A stretch of DNA of 64,000 nt from Clostridium cavendishii DSM 21758 (GCF_900141845.1 NZ_FQZB01000005.1:186001-250000); one strand, 5' to 3'; positions 24,984 to 34,359 are shown, counted from the stretch's first letter. Notes: generated by a model not told the origin, from the letters alone. Made by a program: numbers and translations.

Positions 24984-26057
24984 CTAGTTTAATATAATAT
25001 TTTTAAATGTTTCTTCAAAGGAATTAGCATATATAGAAATATTATTATTAATTTTGCTACATATATAATCATGCTTAGATTCTATAAGATTTATTGTGGT
25101 ATTAATGTCTTCTTCTAAATTAGAAGAGTCAGTTGCTACAATTAATTCATCACAATCAATAGATTTAATAAAATCAAAACATTTAAACCTATAGCCTAAA
25201 CAAACAAAAGGGGTACTAGCTACCGCTGATAAAATGCTTGCGTGTAACTTGAAATTTATAGAGAATATACACTTTTCTAATATACTTATAATTTGTCCTC
25301 CATTATATTTATTGAAATCTAATATTACATTATTACAGTCGTTAATTTTCTTATATAAATTAATGCAAGAATCTATATCAGTAGGCCACATAGTATAAAT
25401 ATAAATTTTGTGTTTATTTTCAATAAGTTTTTTACATATAGATACTAATGAATTTTCTACATTAAGCTCATTATTACCATATAACTTATTAAAAGTTGTT
25501 CCCCAATTTATAGCTATTACTTTTTCAGAATAATCTAAAGAAAGAATAGGACAATTACTACTTAAAGCACTAGGTTTTAAAAGAAAAGCTATGTCTCCAA
25601 TAACGTTAATTTTATTAATATTATTAGACGAATTCTTAAACAAAGCTTTTGTTAAAGGGCCACGTACACCTATAAATTTAGATTTTTTTATTATTTCTAT
25701 TAATTTAATCTCATCTTTAAAAGGTAATATATAGCAAGGAATATTAGAATCTATTAAGGATGGGATGAAGTCTTTATTTATCCAGTCATAGCCACTTCCC
25801 CAAATAATAACTTTTTTGTTTTTATTCACTGCCTTATATAAAACATCGATAGTGTTTTCAAGGAGGATAGAACCTCCACCTAAAATAATAGTATCATAAT
25901 CTTCAATTTCATCTATTGTTACCCCAATATTTGCAAAAGAAATTTGGGTTTCATTTAGTTTTAAATATTTATCACAGAGTTCTTTAAAAACTTCAAGCAT
26001 TAGTTCATCACCAATATTTTGAGAGTTTAACCATCCAATATAAACAATCTTAATCAT
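24984..26057 (-). CDS. Polysaccharide pyruvyl transferase family protein (CsaB-like)
   Basis: 357 residues. Family motifs: GWLNSQNIGDELML near 8, LGGGSILLEN near 60, VIIWGSGYDW near 83, GVRGPLTKAL near 130, VIGDIAFLL near 150, and a C-terminal SINFKLHASILSA before FVCLGYRFK. CsaB-type enzymes add pyruvate ketals to wall or spore polysaccharides, which can anchor S-layer proteins. It is the second gene after the GT2-GT4 fusion (11-bp gap), so it likely modifies the glycan made there. Confidence 0.85.
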   Translation of the reverse strand: MIKIVYIGWLNSQNIGDELMLEVFKELCDKYLKLNETQISFANIGVTIDEIEDYDTIILGGGSILLENTIDVLYKAVNKNKKVIIWGSGYDWINKDFIPSLIDSNIPCYILPFKDEIKLIEIIKKSKFIGVRGPLTKALFKNSSNNINKINVIGDIAFLLKPSALSSNCPILSLDYSEKVIAINWGTTFNKLYGNNELNVENSLVSICKKLIENKHKIYIYTMWPTDIDSCINLYKKINDCNNVILDFNKYNGGQIISILEKCIFSINFKLHASILSAVASTPFVCLGYRFKCFDFIKSIDCDELIVATDSSNLEEDINTTINLIESKHDYICSKINNNISIYANSFEETFKNIILN

Positions 26058-26068
26058 AATTAATTCTC

Positions 26069-27904
26069 CTAGAAATTTTGTAATGAAGTTTTGTAAATAT
26101 TAATTATATCCTCAGTAACCTTAGAAATTGAAAAAATATTTTTTGCCCATTCAATGTTGAATTTAGAATTATAAATAATATCTTTTTTATTTTGATATAT
26201 AGTTATTAAATCATTATATAAAAAAGATGCATTATTTATTTTCCAAGAATCATGGTCTCCAAAATATACTTTCCATGCATTGTCAATATTAGACTTATTT
26301 AATATACCTAAATAGCCATGGTTCCCAGATGCTATTACTGGTTTATAAGAAGCTATAGCCTCAATTGCAACACGGCCTGTCCCTATTACGCAATTACAAG
26401 CATTATAATAATCAGATACATTAGTTTTTGAACCTAGAACGTGAATAAATTTAATCCTTAACATGTTGTTAACAAAATCGGCCATTTCTCTGATTTTATT
26501 TAGATCAGGACCATCGCCAAGGATTATAGCATGAACATCAATTTTTTCAGTAATCCTTAAATCTTTACAAACTCTTATCAAATTTTCACACACTTTAGTT
26601 TTTTCCCACGCTAGTCTACTGCAGTATAATGCTAATAAAGCATTTTCAGGGATTTCAAGAGAGCTTCTTATTGAATTCTTATTATTAAATGAATAATCGT
26701 CAAAATTTATACCATTGGGAATTATAGTTGATTGTATATTAAATTTTGAAAGCCAATTATAAACAGGAGTACTTACACTTATTACTTTTGAGCATAAAGG
26801 TAACTTTGTAGAGACTATATCATGATAATATAGGCCGTGTACCGTAAATATAGATGGAATTCTTAAATCTTTAGCAACATCTATACATATAGCTCCAGAT
26901 GGTGATTGATGAGCATGAATTATATTAATATTTTCTTTTACAACTATTTCTTTAATTTTATTTTTGTAAGATATATTTTCATTATAGTCATTTATAATAG
27001 TAAGTGGGAATTTAATTGTATAAATTTTGCAATTTAGTTTTTGAAATTCTTGACTTAAAGGACCTTCATTAGAAAGAATTACTACATTAACATTTGATTT
27101 TATTAATTCTTTAGCTAAACTCAATACATGAGTTTCAGTACCTCCAATATTTAAAGTATCTAATGCTAATAAAACTTTTAAATCAGTATTTTGTAAGTTT
27201 TTAAAAGTTTTTTTACTATAAAATTCATTAGAACGTTGTTTATCATGATTTCTATAATAGTAAAGTGATTCATTTATATTATCTATACCAAATGGAAGCA
27301 ATTTTGTTATAAATTCATAATCTTCTGCACCATTAATTTTTCTAGTAAGTCCTCCAATATTATCAAAGATTTCTGCTTTGAATAAAAGAGTACCATAACA
27401 AACAGCATTTCCACCACGAGCATAAATTTCTTTAATATTATCAACACCATAATAAAGACCATTATTAACAGGTGTGGGATTAGGATTATCATTAGTAAAA
27501 GTTGAATAATTGCAACCAACAGCATCCAATTCAGAATGTTTTTTTAAATAGTCAACTTGTTTCTTGATTCTATTTATATCTGAAATATCATCTGAGTCAT
27601 GAATAGCTATAAATTCTCCATGAGCATGAAACAAGCCACAGGTTACTGCACCAGAGAAACCAACATTTCTACTTAAATTAACTGTTGTAATAAAATTTTT
27701 ATTTGGAAATTTTGCCTCGTTTTTTATAATCCACATATTAATAACTGATTTACTATCATCAGTAGAACAATCATCAACTATAATTATTTCTATATTTTTG
27801 TAGGTTTGATTAAGCAAAGCATTTAAACAATCTTCTAAATAAGGAGCATTATTAAAGTTAGAGATAACTACACTTACTAAATTTTTAGTTCGTTTAAAAG
27901 ACAT
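26069..27904 (-). CDS. GT2-GT4 fusion glycosyltransferase
   Basis: 611 residues in two domains. Residues about 8-235 form a GT2 (GT-A) domain: VSVVISNFNNAPYLEDCL, IIIVDDCSTDDS, and the metal site IAIHDSDD followed by ISDINRIKKQ. Residues about 243-605 form a GT4 (GT-B) domain: VLLALDTLNIGGTETH, IIHAHQSPSG, IPNGINF, YCSRLAWEKTK, GDGPDL, then VIGTGRVAIEAIASYKPVIA. No membrane segment, so it acts at the inner membrane face or cytosol. First gene of the minus-strand glycan pair, divergent from a paralogue at 28614. Confidence 0.87.
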   Translation of the reverse strand: MSFKRTKNLVSVVISNFNNAPYLEDCLNALLNQTYKNIEIIIVDDCSTDDSKSVINMWIIKNEAKFPNKNFITTVNLSRNVGFSGAVTCGLFHAHGEFIAIHDSDDISDINRIKKQVDYLKKHSELDAVGCNYSTFTNDNPNPTPVNNGLYYGVDNIKEIYARGGNAVCYGTLLFKAEIFDNIGGLTRKINGAEDYEFITKLLPFGIDNINESLYYYRNHDKQRSNEFYSKKTFKNLQNTDLKVLLALDTLNIGGTETHVLSLAKELIKSNVNVVILSNEGPLSQEFQKLNCKIYTIKFPLTIINDYNENISYKNKIKEIVVKENINIIHAHQSPSGAICIDVAKDLRIPSIFTVHGLYYHDIVSTKLPLCSKVISVSTPVYNWLSKFNIQSTIIPNGINFDDYSFNNKNSIRSSLEIPENALLALYCSRLAWEKTKVCENLIRVCKDLRITEKIDVHAIILGDGPDLNKIREMADFVNNMLRIKFIHVLGSKTNVSDYYNACNCVIGTGRVAIEAIASYKPVIASGNHGYLGILNKSNIDNAWKVYFGDHDSWKINNASFLYNDLITIYQNKKDIIYNSKFNIEWAKNIFSISKVTEDIINIYKTSLQNF

Positions 27905-28141
27905 TTATTACACCTCTCTAATTTTCAAATTTATAATGAATTTACATATTTAATTTTTAAATTATCAAGATAATTGTCATGATAATCTAGGAAAAGCAAT
28001 TAAATTTTAAACAACAATACAATATAGTATATTAAGTAAATTAAAATTTGCTATAAATTAATAACAATTTTAAAAATTTTTAATATTATAATACTGTGTT
28101 AAAAATTATGTAAAAAAATATGCTAAGGAGTCGATGAATAG

Positions 28142-28612
28142 ATGTTAAATAATTATATTGAAAGTGAGATAAATAGTACAACCAAGAATAATTTCTATAA
28201 TAATTCTTTTTTGAGGAGATTTTTTGAAAAATTCACCTCTACTATTAGTAAAGAAGATAAAGAAAGGTTGGTAGATCCATGTAAAAATTTAAATAAAAAA
28301 CGTTATGCATATACAACAGGAATTTTAAGTAGAGTTGCTAATACAAATGCTATTAGAATAACATTATTAAATCTAAATAATGGTATAGAACATTTGGAGA
28401 TTGGAGTTTATGATTGGACAAAAAACGTTTCGGAATGTTTTTATTATAATAAAATATCCTTAAATCAATATAAAGGAAAAGTTATAGATATAATATTAAA
28501 GGATAATTCATATGATGATATATTGAATGTTGAGTTATTTGAAGTTAGATTATACCCATATACTGAAGCGGTAAAGGTTAATATTTTTTCTGTTAATTTG
28601 GAGAATAATTGA
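28142..28612 (+). CDS. Unknown protein preceding a GT2-GT4 fusion
   Basis: 156 residues, no signal and no membrane segment. About 60 Asn/Lys-rich polar residues are followed by a beta-rich domain (YAYTTGILSRVANTNAIRITLLNL, then HLEIGVYDWTKNV, then VELFEVRLYPYTEAVKVNIFSVNL; each a predicted strand group). I recognise no family. One base separates its stop from the next glycosyltransferase start, so the two are translated together and the protein probably works with it. Ribosome site AAGGAG, 11 bases from ATG. Confidence 0.65.
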   Translation: MLNNYIESEINSTTKNNFYNNSFLRRFFEKFTSTISKEDKERLVDPCKNLNKKRYAYTTGILSRVANTNAIRITLLNLNNGIEHLEIGVYDWTKNVSECFYYNKISLNQYKGKVIDIILKDNSYDDILNVELFEVRLYPYTEAVKVNIFSVNLENN

Positions 28613-28613
28613 A

Positions 28614-30506
28614 ATGGAAATTGAAGGCTTAGTTAGTATTATTATTGTGATAGAAAATAATGTTAATACAAATAATGTGAAATTAAGTATAGATAGTATA
28701 AATAATCAGAGTTATAAAAAGACGGAAATTATGTTTATAATGAGAGATTCTGAGAAAGAGGATATAATTAAAGCTATAAAGAAAAATAATAATATAAAGA
28801 ACAATAATAATATAAAGATAGTACAAGCTAACAATGAAAAGAGTTTATTTCAATTATTAAAAAAAGGTGTGGAAATATCTAATGGTGAATTTGTTATACT
28901 AGAAAATAATTTTAATATAAGTTTAAAGAAACGAATTGAAAAACAATTAAAATATTTTAAGAATAATCCTCAAAAAGATATAGTTGGATGTTTAATTAAG
29001 TGTAGAGACAATACTCCTTTAAGTAAAAGTATATCAACCTTTCATAACAAGTTTATTAATGAAAATGATATAAACAATTCAATAAGGGGAGGAGAACTCC
29101 CCTTATTTTTAAATACACTTATGATAAGAAAAAGGCTATTAAAAAATATTTTTAATATAGATTATAAAGAGGATGAAATAGATATTATATTAGAACTTTT
29201 TAAGTATAGCCCAATTGAAAAAGTTAATGAAAAATTATATTTATTTAATGAATGTCCCATTTCAAAGTTTGATAGTGAAAAACAGTATTATAGTATAGTA
29301 GATATAAAATTAGGAAAATTTAACAAGGATAAAATGATAGAATATAGAAGTTATTTAGCAGAATTAAGAAAAACAACAGTAAATACTTTAAAATATAAAG
29401 GTAATAAAAATATTTTAATAGTTATAGAACAGTTAAATTTAGGGGGAACAGAGACACATATTTTTAGTATGTGCAAAATTCTAAGTAAGATGGGGATTAA
29501 TATTTATATAGCAACATCAGGAGGTATTTTAAGGGAACTATTTATTAAAAATGGGTTTAAAATAATTGATTTTAGTCTTAAATTTAATAAATCTACAAAT
29601 ACTTTTTCAAATGATAATTATCTAGATTTTAAAAATATAATAGATAGATTTAATATAAAATTAGTTCACTGTCATTTAGAAAAAGAGATGATTTTTTGTA
29701 AAAGTGCCTGTAAAAAGTTTAAAATCCCTTATGGAGTGACATTACATGGAATGTTTTACTCTAAGGATTTAATTTCTAATGTATGCAAGGATGCAAACTT
29801 TGTTATTGCTGTTAGTGAACCGGTGAAATTATTGTGTGATAAACTTGGAATAGAGTCTACTGTTATCTTTAATGGTGTTAACATTAGTGAAAGAATAAGT
29901 TCTCAACAAAATATTTATAAAGAATTGAATATTCCAAATAATAGTAATATAATAACTTATTGTAGTAGGCTAAGTTGGGGAAAAGGAAAAGTTGCAGAGC
30001 TGTTTTTAAATGGTATTGAGGAAATATTATTTAAATATGATGACCTTCATATAGTTATTGTAGGTGAAGGAGATAAAAGGTATAGTATAGAGAATTATGC
30101 AGCTAGTATCAATAAAAGAATGAGAAAAGAAGTTATTCATATTGTTGGTGCCAAATATAATGTGAAGGACTATTATGTTGAAAGTATTTTAGTAGTAGGG
30201 ACTGGAAGGGTAGCATTAGAAGGCATGAGTGTTTCAAAGCCAGTATTAGCTTTTGGTGGAAAGTGTTATGCTGGAATAGTTAAATATGATACTTGTGATA
30301 GAGTTTTAAAGTCTTATTTTGGTGATCATGATACAGATACAACTAATAAATATTTAAATTTAAAAAAGGATATAGAGTACCTTTTAACTCATGAAAAGGA
30401 AAGATTAGAGATTGGAATATGGAGTAAAAATTGGTGTTCTGAAAATTTTAACGAAGAAGATATGGGTATAAAAGTTAATGAAATTTATAATAAAATTCTT
30501 TTTTAA
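28614..30506 (+). CDS. GT2-GT4 fusion glycosyltransferase with degenerate GT2 domain
   Basis: 630 residues, paralogue of the 611-residue protein at 26069-27904. The C-terminal GT4 domain (about 260-630) is intact: NILIVIEQLNLGGTETHIF, LVHCHLEKEM, FNGVNIS, YCSRLSWGKGKVAEL, VGEGDK, VVGTGRVALEGMSVSKPVLA. The N-terminal GT2-like domain (1 to about 225) keeps SIIIVIENN and the length, but where the paralogue has HDSDD it reads ENNFN, so the metal-binding DxD is lost and the domain is probably not catalytic. It also contains an Asn-rich insertion from an 18-bp tandem repeat. Confidence 0.82.
   Translation: MEIEGLVSIIIVIENNVNTNNVKLSIDSINNQSYKKTEIMFIMRDSEKEDIIKAIKKNNNIKNNNNIKIVQANNEKSLFQLLKKGVEISNGEFVILENNFNISLKKRIEKQLKYFKNNPQKDIVGCLIKCRDNTPLSKSISTFHNKFINENDINNSIRGGELPLFLNTLMIRKRLLKNIFNIDYKEDEIDIILELFKYSPIEKVNEKLYLFNECPISKFDSEKQYYSIVDIKLGKFNKDKMIEYRSYLAELRKTTVNTLKYKGNKNILIVIEQLNLGGTETHIFSMCKILSKMGINIYIATSGGILRELFIKNGFKIIDFSLKFNKSTNTFSNDNYLDFKNIIDRFNIKLVHCHLEKEMIFCKSACKKFKIPYGVTLHGMFYSKDLISNVCKDANFVIAVSEPVKLLCDKLGIESTVIFNGVNISERISSQQNIYKELNIPNNSNIITYCSRLSWGKGKVAELFLNGIEEILFKYDDLHIVIVGEGDKRYSIENYAASINKRMRKEVIHIVGAKYNVKDYYVESILVVGTGRVALEGMSVSKPVLAFGGKCYAGIVKYDTCDRVLKSYFGDHDTDTTNKYLNLKKDIEYLLTHEKERLEIGIWSKNWCSENFNEEDMGIKVNEIYNKILF
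28785..28820 (+). repeat. 18-bp tandem duplication inside the GT2-like domain
   Basis: Two copies of AATAATAATATAAAGAAC/ATA type (28785-28802 and 28803-28820), differing in the last two bases, encoding NNNIKN and NNNIKI. Confidence 0.85.
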
Positions 30507-30536
30507 AGACAAATAGGATAATTATGTAGAGAAAAG

Positions 30537-30588
30537 ATAAATAGTAGAAGAATCATTTTAGCTATTAAAAAATTCTTCTATTATTTAT
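30537..30588 (+). terminator. Long hairpin after the glycosyltransferase operon
   Basis: A 17-bp stem (30537-30553 with 30572-30588, one G-T pair), loop of 18. No T-run follows, so it may act as an RNA end stabiliser or weak terminator. Confidence 0.55.
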
Positions 30589-30721
30589 AAAGATTGAATA
30601 TTTAAAATAGAAATAAGTATAGAATTTTTAAATAATTTTTTCTATAAGAGTAAAAATATTGTTTTTAATTGCAATATATATGATAATAAAAATATAAGAT
30701 ATAGAATATTGGGGGGATTTT

Positions 30722-31627
30722 ATGTTTGATTTTATAAGGGAAATTAATGGACAAGATTTTTGTATTATATTTCCGATTTATGTAGTAGTTGTAATTATAC
30801 TTAATAATATTATAAGAGGTTTATTGAGAAAGAGTGAGAATGAAAAAATACTTGATGAAGTAGGAATGGACGCTAAAGAACTTACAAATCTAGATATTTT
30901 AATATTAAGAGTCGATGATGATAGAGTTGAAATTATAAAATATTTTATTTTTAAGCTTTGGAAAGAGAAAAAAATAGAATTGATTAATAAAGGTAAGAAA
31001 GTCTATGTAAAGTTATTAGATGAAAATTATTTATCAGAAAATATCATTGAAAGTTGTATTTTATATCTTTGTAGAACTGATAAAAATATTAATGATTTAT
31101 ATACTGATAAAGTTTTAGAGGGTGAAATTAAAAAAAAAGTAAAGATTAAGAAAAATAAGTTAATAGAAGAGGGGTATATTTTCAAGAGTAGTTATTTAAA
31201 AAAACAGTCAATCTTTAATATTTGTATTTTGATTATAATGTTGTTTCCAGGAATAACTAAGCTTATTATGGGAATGAATAATGGAAAACCAATAAGAAAC
31301 TTATTAATTGAACTTATAATTGGTTTTATAGCCTACTTATTTTTAACGGCTGCTAATGAGAAAAGTAAACTAGGAATAGAGCTTTTAAAAGAAAAAGAGA
31401 ATTATTATAATAATATAAATTGGAATAGTTTAGAGTTCAATGAACTTGAATTATGTGGATGTATATTAGGGTTTGAGGTATTGAAGAAATTTCCGGAAAC
31501 AGCTGTTTTTGCAACTAATCTTTTTACAGTTAGTAATAGTAGGTCAGGTTCTGATGGGGGATCATGCTCATCTTGTAGTTCGTGTTCTTCATGTAGTTCC
31601 TGTGGTGGTTGTGGGAGTAGTGATTAA
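30722..31627 (+). CDS. Membrane protein with Cys-every-third-residue tail (TIGR04222-like), candidate substrate of the next gene
   Basis: 301 residues. One N-terminal membrane segment (about 13-33), a soluble region of about 130 residues with a winged-helix feel (NLDILILRVDDDRVEIIKYF, EKKIELINKGKKVYVKL), two membrane segments (about 165-180 and 192-208), a further soluble part, then a tail. The last 20 or so residues are only Ser, Cys and Gly with six Cys, exactly one every third residue (SCSSC..., ending CGGCGSSD). The Ser codons in the tail vary (TCA, TCT, TCG, TCC, AGT), so the pattern is held by protein selection. Two bases before the radical SAM gene. The membrane-plus-Cys-tail layout recalls TIGR04222 proteins. 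Confidence 0.75.
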   Translation: MFDFIREINGQDFCIIFPIYVVVVIILNNIIRGLLRKSENEKILDEVGMDAKELTNLDILILRVDDDRVEIIKYFIFKLWKEKKIELINKGKKVYVKLLDENYLSENIIESCILYLCRTDKNINDLYTDKVLEGEIKKKVKIKKNKLIEEGYIFKSSYLKKQSIFNICILIIMLFPGITKLIMGMNNGKPIRNLLIELIIGFIAYLFLTAANEKSKLGIELLKEKENYYNNINWNSLEFNELELCGCILGFEVLKKFPETAVFATNLFTVSNSRSGSDGGSCSSCSSCSSCSSCGGCGSSD

Positions 31628-31629
31628 TA

Positions 31630-32700
31630 ATGGAATGTAAAGAATTTAATAGACTTATATTACAGTGGCACATAACAAATAGATGTAATCAAAGGTGTAA
31701 ACACTGCTATCAGGAGAGCTACTCTAATAAAGAATTGGATTTTGAAGAGATACTTTATATAATTGAAGAATATAAAAAACTTTTAATAGAGTATTCTAAT
31801 TTAAAGGGAAGTAGTTTTATTAGAGGACATATAAATATTACAGGGGGAGAACCTTTTGTAAGAACTGATTTTATATCTATATTAGAAGAATTTTATAAGA
31901 ATAGAGAATATTTTAGTTATGGAATTTTGACTAATGGTAGCTTTATAACACCTGATATAGCAAAGAAATTAAGAAAGCTTAGTGTCTCTCATGTTCAAGT
32001 TAGCATAGATGGAAATCAGAAAGAACATGATTATCTTAGAGGGAGTGGTAATTTTAATCAAACATTTAAGGCGATTAGAATGTTAAATAAAGAGAATATA
32101 AGAACTATGGTTTCATTTACAGCACATAAAAATAATTATAGACAATTTAAAAGTGTTGCTAAAGTATCAAGAAAAAATAAAGTAAGTAAACTTTGGACAG
32201 ATAGATTAATTCCAATTGGAAATGGGATGTCTATGGTAGAAGATGTGTTAAATCCTATTGAAGCATTAGAATATTTTGGTGTTTTAAAGTCTGAAGAAGA
32301 TAAGAGTTTTTTAAACAAAATATCAGGACTTGAGGTATATACAGAAAGAGGATTACAGTTTTTAAAATCAGGTAAAAATCCATATGCTTGTAGTGCTGGG
32401 GATAGTCTAATTACAATATTAGAGAATGGTGATGTTATGCCATGTAGAAGGTTGCCTATAATTTGTGGAAATGTTTTAAAAGAATCTTTAAAATCTATTT
32501 ATATAAATAATAATATTTTTAAAGAATTGAAAACTAAAGCTATACCTAAGGAATGTGCAGAATGTGTTTATGCAAAAAGGTGTAAAGGTGGACTAAAATG
32601 TTTAGCATATTCAATATATAAAGATTATAATAGAGCTGATCCAGCATGTCCTATACTATATAAATTAAACTCTTTGAAAAATAAAAATAGCGTTATCTAA
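31630..32700 (+). CDS. Radical SAM/SPASM enzyme, probable peptide-tail maturase
   Basis: 356 residues. Cluster motif CNQRCKHCYQ (C19, C23, C26), GGEPFVR near 76, then a SPASM-type C-terminus: YACSAGDS near 257, DVMPCRRLPIICGN near 275, KECAECVYAKRCKGGLKCL near 305 and a late ADPACP near 342. Such enzymes form thioether or other crosslinks in RiPP peptides or oxidise Cys/Ser in protein substrates. It has no good ribosome site of its own (2-bp gap) and is coupled to the Cys-tail gene, the obvious candidate substrate. The stop codon lies inside the terminator hairpin. Confidence 0.83.
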   Translation: MECKEFNRLILQWHITNRCNQRCKHCYQESYSNKELDFEEILYIIEEYKKLLIEYSNLKGSSFIRGHINITGGEPFVRTDFISILEEFYKNREYFSYGILTNGSFITPDIAKKLRKLSVSHVQVSIDGNQKEHDYLRGSGNFNQTFKAIRMLNKENIRTMVSFTAHKNNYRQFKSVAKVSRKNKVSKLWTDRLIPIGNGMSMVEDVLNPIEALEYFGVLKSEEDKSFLNKISGLEVYTERGLQFLKSGKNPYACSAGDSLITILENGDVMPCRRLPIICGNVLKESLKSIYINNNIFKELKTKAIPKECAECVYAKRCKGGLKCLAYSIYKDYNRADPACPILYKLNSLKNKNSVI

Positions 32701-32716
32701 GAAGATAACGCTATTT
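32685..32716. terminator. Bidirectional terminator overlapping a stop codon
   Basis: A 14-bp perfect stem (32685-32698 with 32703-32716), four-base loop. The TAA of the radical SAM gene is within it. The minus-strand ferredoxin gene ends four bases away. Confidence 0.8.
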
Positions 32717-32719
32717 CCT

Positions 32720-33469
32720 TTATTTTAATATATCACCATTAGTTCCTATAATAACTTCTCTGTAAGGTACTATTATTTGAGCTTCTAGCATAGCTTTTTT
32801 TACTAAATCCACAATACCTTTACAACAAGGAACTTCCATTCTAAGTACTGTTAAACTTTTTATATTATTAAATTTTAAGATTTCTATAATTTTATTTGTA
32901 TAGTATTCAGTATCATCTAATTTAGGACAACCTATAAGAGTTATATTATCTTTTATAAAATCTTTATGGAATGATCCATAAGCGTATGCAGTACAGTCAG
33001 CAGCTATAAGTAAATCTGCGTTCTCAAGGTAAGGTGCTTTTGAGTTTACAAGTCTTAATTGAACAGGCCATTGTTTTAAATAAGATGTATTTTCATATTC
33101 ACAATTATCATTGGTGGAAATATTTAAAGCAGTATTAGATTTTTTCATTTGAAGAGGACGTTCTATTTTTTTTGCCATAGTTCCAGGACAGCCGCAAGGC
33201 ATTTTTTCTTCTTTGTTTTTAATATTATTTAAATGAGCTTGTCTCTCCTTAACCTTATCATCATCATAAGCTAAGCTTTCTCTTTCTATTATTTCTATTG
33301 CATTCATAGGACATCCAGGTAGACAATCACCCAAACCATCACAATATTCATCACTTATAAGTTTTGCAACATTATCTATAATTTCTATTGCACCTTCATG
33401 ACAAGCGGTAACACAAATTCCACAGCCGTTACATTTTTCTTCATTTATATGCACTATTTTTCTAATCAT
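32720..33469 (-). CDS. Ferredoxin-type 2[4Fe-4S] protein with extra Cys domain
   Basis: 249 residues. N-terminal dicluster ferredoxin: CNGCGICVTACHEG near 14-27 and CDGLGDCLPGCPMNA near 43-57. A linker with CGCPG (near 92) follows, then a C-terminal domain (about 130-249) with NADLLIAADCTAYAYG, LIGCPKLDD and MEVPCCKGI. This is a common clostridial electron-transfer or maturation protein of unknown partner; the C-terminal domain may bind another cluster. Cytosolic. Ribosome site AAAGGAGAG. Confidence 0.83.
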   Translation of the reverse strand: MIRKIVHINEEKCNGCGICVTACHEGAIEIIDNVAKLISDEYCDGLGDCLPGCPMNAIEIIERESLAYDDDKVKERQAHLNNIKNKEEKMPCGCPGTMAKKIERPLQMKKSNTALNISTNDNCEYENTSYLKQWPVQLRLVNSKAPYLENADLLIAADCTAYAYGSFHKDFIKDNITLIGCPKLDDTEYYTNKIIEILKFNNIKSLTVLRMEVPCCKGIVDLVKKAMLEAQIIVPYREVIIGTNGDILK

Positions 33470-33505
33470 AAATTACTCTCCTTTTAATATATAATCTAAT
33501 ATTTT

Positions 33506-33632
33506 AATCTGTTTAATACAAATTTACTACTATGAGTGATTGGTAGAAGTTTTTCTATAAGTAAGAATCCAAATTTTAATTTGGTTAATTCAAACTTACT
33601 CATGCGAATGCAATGAGTAGGAGTTTCCTTAT
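33506..33632. repeat. Imperfect direct repeat with hairpin potential
   Basis: Two related units of about 43 bases lie in the divergent spacer. On the minus strand one begins AACTCCTACTCATTGC (from about 33623) and the other AACTTCTACCAATC (from about 33553), each running into AGTAA(G/A)TTTG(A/T)ATTAA. The first contains TACTCAT/ATGAGTA arms. A third CTCCTACT-type arm is in the terminator at 34360-34386. Possibly a small dispersed repeat family. Confidence 0.45.
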
Positions 33633-33794
33633 TAATAATATATACTGTTTTTTTTGATAAATCAGTAACTTATGTTACAAAATAAAAAATTATAAAATAA
33701 ATTATAGGAAAAAATCTAAAAAGAAGTTATAATAAGAACTGGTGTGCGCAATAATTGTTTACTAAAAAATTTACAAAAGAGAAAAGGAGAAAAA

Positions 33795-34313
33795 ATGGAT
33801 TATAAAACACATAGGATAGGTGGTATTTGTTCTGGTATTATTTTTAGTTCAGTACAAATATCAACAGTTAATACTTCTGATAAAATAGTTTATTCAGGTG
33901 CTATAATTTTAGGGGCAGCAATAGGGAGTCTTATACCAGACTTAGATCACCCTAAAAGTGTTGTAGGAAAAAGGTTCAAACCTGTATCAAAAGGGATAAA
34001 TAAAGCCTTTGGGCATAGAGGTATAACTCATAGTCCAATTGCACTTATTTTTTACACTTTATTAATGTTAAGGTTAACAAGTACATATAATCAGTATTAT
34101 GAAATAGTATTACATTATATAGCTATTGGTAGTGCTATAGGTTATTTAAGTCATTTGTTTTTAGATATGCTTACATTAGGCGGAATACCATTATTTTATC
34201 CATTAAGTAAAAAACATTTTAATTTAGCAAGATTTAAAACTGATAGAGACTATTATATTGTTTCATTTTTATGTATCGCAGGAACTATATTAACACTTAC
34301 ATATTTGAAGTGA
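33795..34313 (+). CDS. Metal-dependent membrane hydrolase, YdjM/DUF457 family
   Basis: About 172 residues with four hydrophobic segments. Family motifs: DYKTHRIGG at the start, GSLIPDLDHPKS near 48 (metal-binding DxDH), FGHRGITHSP near 75 and LSHLFLDMLTLGGIPLFYP near 118. YdjM-type proteins are membrane-bound predicted phosphoesterases. An upstream in-frame GTG (33744) lacks a ribosome site; ATG at 33795 follows AAAAGGAG and is chosen. TATAAT occurs at 33728-33733. Confidence 0.85.
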   Translation: MDYKTHRIGGICSGIIFSSVQISTVNTSDKIVYSGAIILGAAIGSLIPDLDHPKSVVGKRFKPVSKGINKAFGHRGITHSPIALIFYTLLMLRLTSTYNQYYEIVLHYIAIGSAIGYLSHLFLDMLTLGGIPLFYPLSKKHFNLARFKTDRDYYIVSFLCIAGTILTLTYLK

Positions 34314-34359
34314 AAATTCAAATTTTTATTTAAGAATTTTAATTTATCATTTAAGAGCA

